Source of the DNA: Adineta ricciae
Taxonomy: Eukaryota > Rotifera > Eurotatoria > Adinetida > Adinetidae
Reading direction: 5' to 3'
Length of the DNA: 64,000 nucleotides
NCBI GenBank assembly: GCA_905250025.1
Contig: CAJNOJ010000019.1
Span: forward strand, 434,001-498,000
The translations under genes were made by a program, and so were the position numbers. Of this stretch, positions 1-11,998 are shown piece after piece (the first letter of the stretch is position 1; every line of letters begins with the position of its first letter). The notes under the pieces are model-generated. The model was not told the DNA's origin and ran no database searches. It saw only the letters and a list, made by a program, of their open reading frames with translations.

Positions 1-180
1 TATTATCTCAGCGAAAATCAATAGTCTCTTCCAGTTATTGATATCCAATTATGCTTAAATTCCACGACAATCGTATACTTACGCTGTCAATCTATCCACA
101 AGCATAGTCAATTCTGCTACTATGAGTAAAATAGTTCTTTTAATCGAATTTTTACATTTTAAAAAAGAGAATAGAAACAA

Positions 181-1781
181 CTAAAGATTTGTACTACTAG
201 TTTTCGAGTAATCGAATATCGATCCTCCTTGCCCATCGGATCGATTCATATTCCGATTTCCCGTTGCTGTCAACGAAACGGTCGCGCTAAGACCACCTGA
301 TATATTCTCAGGTGGTGCTGGCTTATCCGAACGTTGAAAATTTTTCCACAAATGAGTTAAAATATTCGATGTGACATCATCACCGACGTTTGAATGTATC
401 AATCGGAAGATGAAGAATCCGTCTTGTTGCAAATAATCGTGAATAAAGGCGTTCAAACCGGTTCGTACAGTTGTGATACTTTGTTGGATTTGAATCCGTT
501 GACTGAAAAATGAATAGCGTAGACGTGGAAGAAATAAAAACATCAGCCAAGAGACAAAATCGTAAATGGTTACAGCCAACACAAAATTCATCCAGATATA
601 TAAAACCGTAAATACTTGTTCGTTATACACATTGATAGTCAATACACCTAAAACAAATAAACAGCATAAGAGAAGAAGAAGAAGTTAATTAATAATAAAC
701 TGAACAAATAGATAAAATAAACATTCGAACTCCTCCTCGAGGCCACTATTCAACATCTGTACTACCAATGATAGATTATTTCAATTCTCTTCTTCTGCGT
801 CCTTGATGACATTCTACTTACATTGAACTGTATATTTATGCCCTTCGTCACTATTGGGCTCGATTATTCGAAAATCACACATGCTAATCTTCGGAAAATA
901 TTTCGATAATGGATTACTGCGCAAGACATCAGCAGTAAATATCTTCTGGAAACCTTTCCACGTTTGGTTGACCGTCCATTTTTCTTCGAGTAAGATTCTT
1001 ATCGCGTATAATTGAACAAACGCATTGAGTATAAATAGAAACTTGGTGACTAAGTAAAGTAGGAACAGATATGCACTAAACACGTTTGAACTGCCGAATA
1101 CACAGCTAATGAGACCTTCGATATACGTATTTATTCGATTATGTTGCTGTTTGGGTCGTTTGCGTGGATCGCCCGAGTATTGGTGTAAAACAGAAATGAG
1201 ATAAGCCATGATTGTCTTATGTTTATGAAAACGTTTGACACTTTTTAAATTCTGAGCAGCATCCATGATATTCCGGACATCGAGACCAGAATGACGACTA
1301 AACGAACGCCAAAACAATCGTGGTAGAACATAGAACAGAGCTTGTAATAGTAAAATAAATGGAACGAATTGGTAGTATCTCAAAACATATCGTTTTTCCC
1401 GTGCCCGTTGCATATTTGGTTCACTAATGTTAATATGGTACGTCTAATCACACCGTTCTCAACATTTCTTATCTGAATAGAAAAGTTTAGTCTTACATTG
1501 TGTATCCAACAATAGTTTGACACATAGATTTCATAGTTCCGAGTGAAGATGGCCGGTACCCAACTGAAAAGGATGACGACAGCATGAAGAAGATGCAACA
1601 ATGAGAATGTTTACCATTGAATTTGATCATTGGAAAACTGCTTTCCTGCGATGACAATTGAGAAGAAGATTAATAAACCTACAGTGTACTTATAATTCAA
1701 TCGATCAGCGAAATCATCGTCGCGTCGGACACCGAAATAACTGATAGTTGGCAAACGATGAAACGCATTGAGAAGATCCAT
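181..1781 (-). CDS. Innexin (gap-junction / hemichannel subunit)
   Basis: Four exons (1781-1615, 1563-1497, 1443-822, 647-181) join in frame to 440 codons, a usual innexin length. Family hallmarks appear in order: 'QCWVPAIFTRNYEIYVSNYC' with its cysteines in the first extracellular loop, then 'YYQFVPFILLLQALFYVLPR' entering the second membrane helix, a second extracellular loop ending 'CDF...YTVQC', and 'LTINVYNEQVFTVLY' leading into the fourth helix. Introns are 51-53 bp except the last (174 bp). Innexins oligomerise in the plasma membrane to form gap junctions or non-junctional channels in protostomes. The C-terminal tail after about residue 390 is short and Ser/Gly-rich. The start is the first Met before 'DLLNAFHRLPTISYFGVRRD', the normal N-terminal cytoplasmic segment. 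The subfamily is not assigned. Confidence 0.95.
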
Positions 1782-2671
1782 CTAATTAAAGAAATACAGA
1801 AGAGAATTTTGGTATGTTCGGCGTGCTTTTCTTTGAATTAACTATGCATTAAATGATAACAAGAATAACAATTGCTATTTGTCTAACAATGTCGAGCGAT
1901 AATAGAAACTAAACGGATTCTGTTCCGTCGATAGATTGAATCGACAAGGAAATAGATATAAATAAACGCATCTGTACAGTATCATCAGCAATACAACAAA
2001 TTCTTTTCTTCTTTTTTTGTTATTATCATTAGTATAAGTAGACATTAGTAAAGCAACTTATCATCATTCTTCCTTCTGTCTATCTTCTTTTTCTCTCCCT
2101 CTCTCGTCCTCTGCCAAACGAAACCGAGCAGCAATGTCATCGAAGATTGACATACGGAAGAAAGGAAGAAGAAGAAGAAGACTCATAATTCATCTTCGTT
2201 TGGGAAGAAGAACGATTCAATCATTAATCACGAAAAAAAAGTTGATGAGACTATCTGACAAACATCGATCTTCTGAACGACATAGTTACAACGTTTTGAT
2301 GATAAAATCTTCTCTGTGTGGAAACACAAGTATTCGGTTTACCTTGGAGAATTCTTCTCTGTTGAACTATTCGCAAGTAAGAACAAACGATTAATACCGA
2401 GAATAGTTGATTAGTCATTTGAGACAAACGTATGGCAAGATTACGATCTGCAATTTCTCTCTTTTGTTCATGTTTTATTGAAGACGTAAATGAAGATGAT
2501 CTTTGTTACAATTACGACAGTTTTATTCGTTAGTAAAATGTTGATACAAACATCAATGAACTGATTACACTGTTGTCAGTTGCAATTATTAATCAGATCC
2601 AGATAGAAGAGAAAGAAAGAAGGAAAGCAAAAAGATGGATGAGTGGAAGCAATTGTTTGTATAAGTTGTGT
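1782..2671. other. Intergenic region, no supported gene
   Basis: This stretch lies upstream of the innexin start and downstream of the EGF gene, so it probably holds the innexin promoter. It contains T-rich and GAAGAAGAA tracts. An 86-codon plus-strand ORF at 2134-2394 is basic and AGA-rich with no recognisable domain, and is not accepted as a gene. Confidence 0.5.
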
Positions 2672-4945
2672 TTATTCGTACATGTCCATTTCATCTTCAT
2701 CGATGGATAATGATTTTCCAGAGCCTACAAGAAGAGAAAGATTCGAGAAAGTTGCTGTTGTTGTTGTTTTTGACATACGAGATTCACATAAACGACCAGT
2801 TCGGCCTTTTGGACAACGACATTTAGGTGTGGATTTCACATAAACGCATGTACCACCGGCTTGGCAATCGAGTGGACAATATTTTGCATTACTTGATCGT
2901 TGGACTAGGATATGATCGAGATGACAATGCTTTTTATCAGATGAAACTGAACTTACTCTTTTCACATAAGACTCCGGAAGAGCCTTTTTGACAAACGCAT
3001 TGTGAACCGGATTTTGTTGTAACACATTTGGCTTTGTTCATACATGGATTTTTAGGTGAACATGATTTTGGTCGGTTGACTAAAATAAAATATAATAGAA
3101 CGATAGAATTAGACAATGTATCGAAACTGTACCTTTTTCACATCTTGCTCCATAGTATTCATTTGGACATGAACATCGAGCTTGTCCATTTAATTCATCG
3201 ATATAACATCGACCGCCATTTAAACATGTTTTGTTGCATGGTTTGGATATCAATGAACGAGCGCTACGACCTATGAGAGATTTCCATATGAAAATCGATG
3301 GGATATATGAAACTGTTTGCAACATACGAAATTGACAATAATAACCAGCATAGTAGTTAGAGCACCAACATTGGGCAGCGTTATTTTGAACCGAACAGCC
3401 ACCCATATTTTGACTAATCAGAGATATTCATAAACTAATATTGAAAGGATTGAATTACAAAACAAAAGGAAACTGACCATGGATTTGGCAAGCATGGATT
3501 TGTAACTATAACCACTGGACATGGCGTAACAATACATACACAACTTGGACATGATGGAGGACGTGTTGTAATTGTATTTGTGGTAGTGGTAGTGGTAGTT
3601 GTTGTACTTGTAGTTGTGGTTGTTGTCGTTGTCGTTATCACTAAAAAGTGAATACATGATCATGGTATCTATCGTCCATTGTTTTCCAAGGATCTGTTAA
3701 CATACTTTGTTGACAGTTAGTACCAGTAAATGGGTACGAGCATTGGCAAACATAACCGGTTGTTGTTTGTATGCAAGCGCCATTGTTAGAGCATGGATTT
3801 GGTATACAGTAATTTCGATATTCACATCGAGTACCGTAGTATCCATTCGGACATTGACAGAGATATGCTACGCAAAAAAAAAGAATCAATATTTTATTAA
3901 ATAAAGAAAAACAAGTAGAAGCAACACACTGGCGCCTGTAGGAATGCAGCGTCCGCCGTTTTGACACGGTGATTGCAAACACGGATCATACGGAGTGGTT
4001 GTGGTTATACGTGTTTCACAACATCGACCAATAAATGATGTTGGACATTGACACAGAAACGACATGCCTGATGGTATGCATGTGCCTCCGTTTTGACATG
4101 GATTTGGCTGACACGGTGTCGCAGCTAGGAAAATATACGTACGTAATCTAGATCTACTCGGAGAGAGTAGTACTAACCTGGTGCTTCGCAACGATTACCA
4201 GTAAATGTTGCCGGACAATTGCAAATGAATCCTGCACCATTGGAAACACACTGTCCGCCGTTCAAGCAAGGATTTACTGCACATGGATTTCTCGGTTGAA
4301 CTACAATTGAATAGATTCATTTTTATCAGAAAGATGAACATGTTTGACATATCATACTAGGTGTTGTTGCCGGTGCACACTGAATGGAGCCACAGAAGCA
4401 TTGAACTGTATTCACAACAATACCACAAGCTCCAGTAGAGCAGAATGAACATTGATACTGTTTAGGTGTTACAAGTGGTCCAAGAGCACGAGCTTCAGAC
4501 AATGTTCGGCCGATAGTCATGTTGTTCAATGCGTTTGGATCAGCTTCATACATTTCAATTCCATCGTCTTAAAAAAAGCAAACATAGATTTATCGAAGAA
4601 ATGAATCGCTTTGCATGTGAAGAACGTTGTTACCAAAATCGATTTGTTTAGCTTGTCGTTGTGCACCACACGATTCGACATATTCTTTCCAAACGCATGT
4701 TTTCAACGAATTTTCCCATGCTGTACCAGATGGGCAAGTAAATTTGATGCGTAAATTATGAAAACATCGTATAAATTTTGTACAATCTCCAGAATCTGCT
4801 GAATAATCTTGACATGAACCTACATATAATAAACGTGGTCCATACAAAACTCACACTGTACTCCCGATGACTTACTTTGTCCACTGACTACGATAAGAAC
4901 AGTACTTAGAAGGTATAGAACCACCGAATGCAATGCGAACATCAT
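2672..4945 (-). CDS. Secreted chitin-binding (CBM14) multi-EGF protein with Thr-rich linker
   Basis: The first exon (from 4945) codes a classic signal peptide, starting MMFALHSVVLYLLSTVL and ending VSGQ. The second carries a type-2 chitin-binding (peritrophin-A/CBM14) domain with 'CQDYSADSGDCTKFIRC', 'CPSGTAWENSLKTCV' and a final C. A cysteine-rich segment follows, then a string of EGF-like modules with the usual 'NPC.NGG.C......C.CP..F.G..C' spacing. At least six or seven are visible between 4300 and 2780. Between modules near 3550-3640 lies a run of Thr codons (ACN), a mucin-type linker likely to be O-glycosylated. The last EGF ends 'CRCPKGRTGRLCESR', followed by a short acidic tail ending in DMYE. 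No second membrane segment is clear, so the protein is probably secreted. Exon borders in the middle are approximate. A role in cuticle or gut-lining matrix is inference. Confidence 0.82.
3552..3641 (-). repeat. Thr-codon tract (mucin-like linker)
   Basis: An ACN-rich trinucleotide tract inside the EGF/CBM14 gene codes almost pure Thr with occasional Ser and Asn. It separates two cysteine-rich blocks and is the likely site of dense O-glycosylation. The opposite reading of this low-complexity DNA gives Tyr/His/Asn-rich shadow ORFs. Confidence 0.7.
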
Positions 4946-5166
4946 AGTTTTCGTAGAATTTTTGCCAATGAAACGAAATCTAAATAACATATCCTTTTCA
5001 AAGCTTTATTATATAGACCAACAATGTTTTCAAAAATTCGTGACGTGATAACAGCAAGCAAAAAAACATCCTTAGTCGATACGGGCATACACTGAGTTTT
5101 TCATCATCGAAAAGACCAAGTTTATTTAGTTTTGCGGTTGTTTTTCAAGTAAAACATGTAGGCGAT

Positions 5167-5673
5167 ATGATAATCTTCTTGTTAGTTATTTTCGTGTTTT
5201 TGCTAGAGATGACGGACGAATGTGACGGCTTTTTAGTGATCGTTTGTTGACATTTAGCAAAAGACGTCTCTGCCTACAACGGTAATCCTTTCTTTTACGA
5301 GAAAGCGAACGGAATATATTCGTGTTTCGTTTAATCATAGGACAGCTGTGTTGTTCAAGACCTTTGAATGGTATTATCTAATTGCTTGATATATTACTTC
5401 TTTTTCAAATCATTCGATAAGCTGAATAAGAAATAAAGTCAAATGATAGACGAATTTTTTTTCCTGCGACGTCATTAAAGTCTACCCAAAGTACTTTGAT
5501 ATTACAATCTACACCAAAGGAGCAAATGATCGTCATTTTCGAACCATTAGCACGAGGCAAACCTCGAACAACTGCATGAAAGTGTGATTTGTTTCGTTTC
5601 ACTAGTTGACTAGCAATGATACAGGCATAAAATTGTAATGAATAAAAAAAGAAGTTCAACAAGCGTGAAGTAA
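5167..5673 (+). CDS. Possible small secreted protein (weak call)
   Basis: A hydrophobic start, MIIFLLVIFVFLLEMTDE, could be a signal peptide. GT..AG splices of 36, 57, about 95 and 41 bp would join it to short exons reading 'SKDVSAYNGQLCCSRPLN', 'VYPKYFDITIYTKG', 'HFRTISTRQTSNNCMKV' and a basic tail ending in TAA at 5673. The first three introns are all phase 1, as is common for extracellular modules. The same DNA has a competing minus-strand ORF (5677-5405) with equally coding-like codons, so strand is unresolved. No family is recognised. Confidence 0.25.
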
Positions 5674-6391
5674 TCACCTATACTTGATTTAACTTGACAT
5701 GTGATCAAGTTCTTGCGTTATTTTATTCATGATTTTTCTTTTCTTAACTGGAAACGACACATACAATTCTCGCGGTAAATATATCTAGACTTAATCATCT
5801 CGTCGGGCACATTTTCTATGTTTGACTTCGTTGGACCAGTGCAAATCGTAGTTAAAAATTCTTTTCATCAGCAGTAAGAAAGGAGAGAGCCGAGCGAGAA
5901 ATGGACGACAATGCTGTGTTAATGATTTTGAAGGAAAAAAAGAACAGAAACAATAGTTAGCCGGTTCAAACGATTGAGATCGAAAGAAAGAAAGATTTAT
6001 TATGGCATTTTGACAGAAGTTCATCAGACATCAAAACGTGTTGTTGTTGATGATGAGGATGATAATGGCTACAGTATGTATAATGTGTGTAACAGTCGAC
6101 ATACGGCCTGATTACATCAATGCGAAAGGAATGTTTATTAATAGAAATAACTTGATTTAACTGGCTAGTAGTGAGATCATCCATAAGTGTAAGTAAGAAG
6201 AAGACGAAGGGAGCAAAGCAGAATGGACGACTGCTGTTTAGTTTATATAGTAATGCATGCACTCTGAGATAAATGAGGAAGAAGAAAGAAAGAAAATCAT
6301 TTCGGGCTCGTTCTTTCCCTACATCTCAATTACGTCATAACAAAAAAGGCGAGAAAAACGAGTATCATAATATATTGACTAACTCTTTAGA
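5674..6391. other. Unassigned interval, no supported gene
   Basis: It holds two overlapping minus-strand ORFs (6262-5966 and 6024-5791) without recognisable domains, and AAAG-rich tracts. The 5' exon or signal peptide of the LDLa gene that follows may lie here, but I could not identify it. A good splice acceptor (TTTAG) sits at 6387-6391. Confidence 0.4.
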
Positions 6392-7116
6392 TGCGAAGAC
6401 AGACACTATGATATTAACAACTGGTCATACTTGTGATGGTGGCAATCGAACTCTACGTTGGTCACAATTTTGTGATGGGATCATTGACTGTCATGATCGG
6501 TTCGATGAAGAAGGGAGTTTTTGCAGTAAGATGGAATTGATTGTTTGATTTAAATGACGAATGAATGATCTTTAGAACGTTGTATCAACAACCTATACTC
6601 ATGTTCGCCGAAAGATGACATCCGTTGTGATTTAGCTTGCAAAATGTTACACTATGTACCGTGTCAAACAATACAAGATCGTCGAGCATGTGCCGGATAT
6701 GCACAATACTGTAAGTCAAATCTTTAAGAGATGCATTGTGAACTAAAATCTGGGTCGTGCATAGTAGCTGATGAAAATGTGTTTTTTCAATGGTTCGAAC
6801 AATTCAAATACTACATTAGTAGGTCCTTTCTTTCTGTACATCTTTTGAGCTTCGAAAGATTGTTTTAGTAACTGCTGTGCTTGTCCTTCTTGTTAGCTTG
6901 AGCATAGTTATGCTATGCAAATATATTTGTCGATTACGTCAAGCGAAATCTTCGATCGAAACGAAACAATCTACAAATCTCTCTGACATATGTGATAATT
7001 CCGACGAATCTGATACGCTCTCAAGTCATATCTATGAGCAATGCTATGAACCACCGCCCTATGAAGTAGTACAAAAACATTCACTGATACGAACTTATTA
7101 TGAACATTCAGTATAA
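6392..7116 (+). CDS. Single-pass membrane protein with LDLa domain and PPPY tail (5' end missing)
   Basis: The exon from 6392 must be entered at phase 1. It codes an LDL-receptor class A module, 'TCDGGNRTLRWSQFCDGIID' continuing 'CHDRFDEEGSFC'. GTAAG..TTTAG splicing leads to a second cysteine-rich exon ('CSPKDDIRCDLACKMLHYVPC'), then a short exon 'LADENVFFQWFEQFKYYI', then a membrane helix 'TAVLVLLVSLSIVMLCKYIC' and a cytoplasmic tail of about 65 residues ending at TAA 7114-7116. The tail contains 'CYEPPPYEVV', a PPxY motif of the kind bound by WW domains such as Nedd4-type ligases. The short ectodomain suggests a cell-surface protein and not a lipoprotein receptor. No signal peptide exon was placed. 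Confidence 0.7.
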
Positions 7117-7502
7117 AAATCATAGAAAATTCTTTTCATATTCAATATCGTTCGTTTCAAACGCACAGATTGATTTTATCAAATAAATAATGCACGCGAG
7201 CGAATCTTCTTCTCCTATTGAAATGCGCTACTGTCCGTTCGAGTCGAATGAACCAATAAAAAACTATCGGTCTATGTTGATGATATACGGATGTTATACC
7301 GAATTTTTTCGGTAATCATTTAAGTGACATAAAAAAATGTTAATTAACAATTCGATTCATCACAAATTCATTGCAGAAGCAAAGGATCGTTCTAATGGAT
7401 CACTTGATTCTGATTGGTCAACTGACATCATTTGGTAATTTTTGGTTGTTTGCTTATTTCTTTTCATATACATTCATTACTTTTCATCAAAATCCTTTTC
7501 CA
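7117..7502 (+). other. Short intergenic / possible 5' exons of MGMT
   Basis: Coding-like fragments occur here: 7191 onward reads MHASESSSPIEMRYCPFE, and 7376-7438 reads AKDRSNGSLDSDWSTDII in one frame. I could not join them to MGMT in a consistent phase, so they are left as possible upstream exons or 5' UTR. Confidence 0.3.
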
Positions 7503-8109
7503 ATGTGTGAAGTTTTATCAGCAATCTGTACATCTCCCATCGGTCGATTAACAATATCCTATTGTCTCCAAGGTCTTCATTCGATTTCGCAAATCTCGAC
7601 AATCAACGATCGATCATTTCTACCACATGCTAAGTGAATATCCTAAAAAAATGACTGTTTTTCTTATCGTCGAACGATAATTTTGTACCTTTTTCAGTCA
7701 ATCGATTGAATACGAACTACCATGTGATATAGACGATCCAATTCTCGACTCCTGCCGCGAATGGCTTGACGATTATTTTCATGCTGGTGTCCATCCTATA
7801 AAAACGCCAAAGCTTTGTCCAACTGTGATTATGAAAGGAAATTCATTTCAAGAAAATGTTTGGTATACACTTTTAAAACGTGTTCCCTTCGGTCATGTGA
7901 TTACCTACGGTGAATTAGCGAAATTGGCTGGAAATACAGGAGCTGCGCGTGCTGTTGGTACAGCCATGCGTCGTAATCCTTTTCAGCTGATTGTTCCATG
8001 TCATCGAGTGATTTGCTCGAATGGCAAGAAAGGAAATTATGCAGGAGGTGAACGAAACAGTGTCAAAGTTTGGCTATTGAAACATGAACAAATCGAAAAT
8101 TGTAAATAA
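7503..8109 (+). CDS. MGMT: Methylated-DNA-protein-cysteine methyltransferase (O6-alkylguanine repair)
   Basis: Two exons (7503-7633 and 7698-8109) give 180 residues, close to other MGMT/Ogt proteins. The enzyme moves an alkyl group from O6-alkylguanine in DNA to its own cysteine and is used up in the process. The C-terminal half shows the family core: 'GNSFQENVWYTLLKRVPFGH' and 'TYGELAKLAGNTGAARAVG' (helix-turn-helix with the conserved Arg), then 'NPFQLIVPCHRVICSNG' with the acceptor Cys in PCHRV, then 'GNYAGG'. The N-terminal half is a short diverged ribonuclease-H-like domain beginning 'CTSPIGRLTIS'. The start is the first in-frame Met before that domain. AATAAA overlaps the stop codon and could serve as the poly(A) signal; the next gene begins 78 bp on. 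Confidence 0.93.
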
Positions 8110-8187
8110 ACTGTTCAATGAGTAACCTCGTTTCTTTTATTCTAGATAAAGTCTCTATCTAATTACGAACAGAAACTTATATAAAAA

Positions 8188-8726
8188 ATGGCCGCACGTG
8201 GTTCAGCACGAAATACCCGATTGAATAAGAAACCCAAGAAAACCAAATTACGTGGTATGTGCTATCCGTTGCTTATAGTCGAGCGGATTAGTTCGATGAG
8301 ATGAATGTGCTTTTAGGTAATGTGTCACATGGTCACGGTCGTATTGGTAAACATCGTAAACATCCTGGTGGTCGTGGTAACGCTGGTGGTCTTCATCATC
8401 ACCGTACTCTTTTCGATAAATACCACCCGGGTTACTTCGGTAAAGTTGGTCAACGTGAATTCCATAAATTGAAAAATCGCCGCTGGTGTCCATCTGTCAA
8501 CCTCGATCGTTTATGGTCACTTTTGAGCCAACGAACACAAGCAAAATATTCCGAAGGAGAAGCTGCCGTCACACCTGTCATCAACGTTGTCCGATCAGGT
8601 TATTTCAAGGTGTTAGGCAAAGGTGTTCTGCCAAAACAACCACTCATTGTTAAGGCCAAATTCTTCTCAAGATCAGCTGAAGAAAAAATCAAAGCTGCTG
8701 GTGGTGCTTGTGTATTAGTAGCATGA
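8188..8726 (+). CDS. RPL27A: 60S ribosomal protein L27a (uL15)
   Basis: Exons 8188-8254 and 8317-8726 give 158 residues. After 'KLRG' the protein follows eukaryotic uL15 closely: '[20 protein letters not shown]', '[20 protein letters not shown]', '[17 protein letters not shown]', and the family-typical end '[10 protein letters not shown]'. It is a large-subunit protein near the peptide-exit and GTPase-associated region. The N-terminus is about ten residues longer than in vertebrates because of a basic lead ([19 protein letters not shown]). The intron is 62 bp with GTATGT..TTTTAG. Confidence 0.97.
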
Positions 8727-9005
8727 GACATTCGTCACCATCACTTCTGTCTTTGCTTACCCAAAAAGAAAAAAATATGTTCACTATCATCATTGTTTTT
8801 TCTTTTCGTTTGTGATCGATACAATTGCTTGTTTGTTTTTTCTTTCTAAGCATATTAAAGACACGGAAACGAATGGAAATTAAATACATATGCATATAAG
8901 TATTTCCAAAAACCCATCGACTCATCTTTTTTCATACATATCGACCAATGACGAAGGGAGGACATAACTATTTGTTTTCTATATAGACTTCTTCGCTTTG
9001 CAGAT

Positions 9006-10721
9006 ATGTGTCAAATAAATGAAGAAGACGACGAAGCATTTCAAGCTTTGAAAGCTGCGGCTGCAAATAAGTAGGTGAAGATGATGAGAAAGAGCCTTTT
9101 CTAGGGAGATTTCACTGTTTGTAGAACAGCGATCAGCCGAAAATGTATGAGTTGTGATCAAGATGCGTGTGTGGTTGTTCGAATTGCTGATCCAATGTGT
9201 CGGTGAGTGGAGAATTGCAATTTCTGACTGGCTAATAGACGAAGTTTTCGCGTGTAGGAAATGTTTCGAAGAGTTTTTCATTCATAAATTTCGTTCGACA
9301 TTATCGAAGTCGAATGTCTTTGGGCGCGGTGAACGCGTTTTGATTGCATATTCCGGTGGACCGTCTTCAACAGCTCTTCTTCATTTGATTGCTGATGGAT
9401 TGAGTGTGAACGCACGGAGACGCTTACAATTCCAAGCACACGTTGCTTATATTGATGGTAAATTCGTAGATTGAAAATCTTATCTTCAAGTTACCCCCCA
9501 TTGATTTCTAGAATCTTCGTTATATCCGGAATCAACTGATATTCGTGATAAAGTGACAGATTTGATCACAAATCGATTGCAACATCCTTTGCATATTGTT
9601 TCAATTGATGATGTATGAAACTTGTCATGTTTTTGATCTAGAGAGACAATTTTTCTCGAATAGAATTTGGATAAAGATCATGATTTTCAGCAAATTCTAA
9701 CAGAACGCACAAAATCGCTAACAGCACGCGAGGAACTCGTTCGACGACGAAAGTAATATACTTTTTCATTGATGTCCAGTCTTATGAATAAATCTGTGTG
9801 TAGATTGAAACTGTTATTCGACATTGCCATTCGAGAGAACTGTACGAAATTAATCACCGGTGATAATTGTACTAAACTAGCCGCACAAATTCTCTCCGAT
9901 ATGGCTCAAGGCAAAGGTGCACACGTTGCATTGGAATGCGTTCGTATACATTCGATGATTTGACAACCAATATATGAATATTCATTTAGAATTTGACAGA
10001 TACAAGAAATGATTCAGTGACGATTGTCCGACCATTCCGGTAAGACATCATGTCTATCTTCTTCTCGTTCGCCATGGAAATCTTTTAGTGAAATAATGTC
10101 CAAGGAAATAGCGATGTACAATCGATTGAACTCTATTGAATCTCTACAAAATGCTGATATATCAACAATGGTATGTACCATCATTTATTTATCTTCGAGC
10201 ACCGTGATATTCATTTTCAAATAGACTGGTCCGCAATCATCCATCTTCCAATTAACAGAAACACTCGTTAATGACCTGCAGCGACAATTTCCTTCGACTG
10301 TCAGTACTATATTTCGGTAAGCAACACATCTGGTGGTGTCCTTGCGTTTTCATACCGATTATTTCTTGCTTTCTTTTTTCGAGAACATCTGATAAATTGG
10401 AGAAAAATCTTCAACCACACCGATGTGATCTATGCTGTTGTCCGCTCGATCTCAGCGAAGATCAATCATTGGTATCCGATGAAGAGAGAATCAAACTTAT
10501 TCAGCAACTATTCAGCCCCACATCTCAAAAGTAAACTCATCTTCAGTTGTCAAGATCATTCCGTCAATGTGACACTCCTTTTTTCAGCATGGATTCAGTT
10601 CATGTTTGCTATGCATGTCGACGGTTGCTTCGAGACGTACAAGTAAGTCTACATGTGTCGGTTCGACTCATTTGCACGCCAATGATTCATTTAGCCGATT
10701 TCTCACTCGCGTCAGAAATAA
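9006..10721 (+). CDS. CTU2: Cytosolic thiouridylase subunit 2 (tRNA wobble U34 2-thiolation)
   Basis: The spliced product begins MCQINEEDDEAFQALK. It carries the N-terminal zinc-type 'CMSCD...C' and 'MCRKCFEEFFIHKFRSTL', then the degenerate PP-loop 'VLIAYSGGPSSTALLHLIAD' typical of the Ctu2/Ncs2 partner (SGGPSS where Ctu1 has SGG.DS). 'KLITGDNCTKLAAQILSDMA' and 'GKGAHVALEC' follow, then C-terminal cysteine pairs 'CDLCCCPLD' and 'CYACRRLL'. Ctu1-Ctu2 thiolates U34 of Lys, Glu and Gln tRNAs, taking sulfur from Urm1. At least eight exons are seen, with introns of about 50-60 bp. The last splice (donor after ...RRLLRDVQ) gives the ending PISHSRQK with TAA at 10719-10721; a readthrough alternative is longer, so the very C-terminus is less sure. 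Confidence 0.9.
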
Positions 10722-11998
10722 GACGCACTACTGACGAACAAGTTGGCCATCAGGATTTTTTATTTTCCGTATCAATAATCGTGAAACAAGATATTTTGTT
10801 GTTAACGTTAAATAAAAAATAATTTACCGTTGGAACATGACTCGTCTCTACTTTTCCTCACCCAACTCCAACAATCCAAAAGAAGAGCACTTCTCTTCTA
10901 ATTCTTTTTCTAGCAGCACGCTAGTATGTTAAATAAATCGTATGTTTAATGTATATCAGATAGTTATTTTTGTTAATAAGTACTTACATCGAGCGATGTA
11001 CTTTGAGCGCAAGCGGCAATTCTTGAGAGAGCAAACATCTTCAATCAAATTATTCATGAATTTCACCATGATCAAGTCGACAGGATAATGCTTTCTAATT
11101 GTGGATTCTTTTTTTATTAGCATTCAGTTTTCTATGCACCTTGCTTTGCTTCCATTATAAAATTACGTTGAGCATCGAACTGAAAATATTTTTACGAGAA
11201 GAAAAACTAATTCCTAAAGCCAGCTACAACAAATATATTCAATGCTCTTGTACCACGAGAGCAACTTTCCTGTTTATAATGAATGCCACTGCATTGTTTC
11301 TGGGCTTGCTAATTCTATTAATTAACCCTCAAGCAGATTTATGAATCTGATCAAGGAAGTCCGTTGCCATCAAATATGATAGACATTTGCTGCATACCTT
11401 GAAAACTATATTCATCTGCTTACACCGATAAGCAGATTACTAGCCTACGCAGGACAGAAATATGATTAGTAGTATCCAGGAAGCACCTCGATAGATACAT
11501 ACAATTAGATTTTCAATTTTCAAAAGGAAAACATCATATAGATTGAAGTGATTTACATTTATTTCTCATAACTAATAACATATAAACATAAAATATTAAT
11601 TTTCCTAAACATCAATCGTTGACGGTGTTTCCTTTCATTCATAATCAACAATCGTTGGCTAAATACATGCTTGTATATGTGAAACAGAGCGAGGAGAACG
11701 AATACATCATAAAATTAACCTATATTACAAATCGTTGAAACTGCTGCGGCAATAAATAGCGTAACACAATACGAACGACGGCGACAACAAAAAAGACGAA
11801 GAAGAAGAAGAAGAGTGAACATTGAATTCTAGCATGAAGCTTGATCTGTTATACGAGAAATAGAGCAAGCAAAACGAAATCAAGCTCATTTACTATTATA
11901 TATGCCAGAAGAAACACAATGACCTAGATACGTTTCAATGTTGCTTGAAATCAAACACTTTCACATAGGAGATGAAATAACGCGTTCAACCATAATAC
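10722..11998. other. Intergenic, no supported gene
   Basis: AT-rich DNA between convergent genes (CTU2 plus, the next gene minus). An 81-codon plus-strand ORF at 11099-11344 has two hydrophobic stretches but no family match and poor codon quality, so it is not called. A GAAGAAGAAGAAG tract lies near 11795. Confidence 0.45.

Noticed and set aside
2134-2394. Plus-strand ORF of 86 codons, Arg/Lys-rich
   Set aside because: AGA-run low complexity, no domain, no splice partners; chance ORF more likely.
3418-3663. Tyr/His/Asn-rich minus-strand ORF
   Set aside because: Out-of-frame reading of the poly-Thr tract of the EGF gene.
5791-6262. Two minus-strand ORFs upstream of the LDLa gene
   Set aside because: No domain, and the overlapping frames disagree; likely promoter or 5' sequence.
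11099-11344. Plus-strand ORF with two hydrophobic segments
   Set aside because: No family signal and AT-driven hydrophobic codons; not enough to call a membrane protein.
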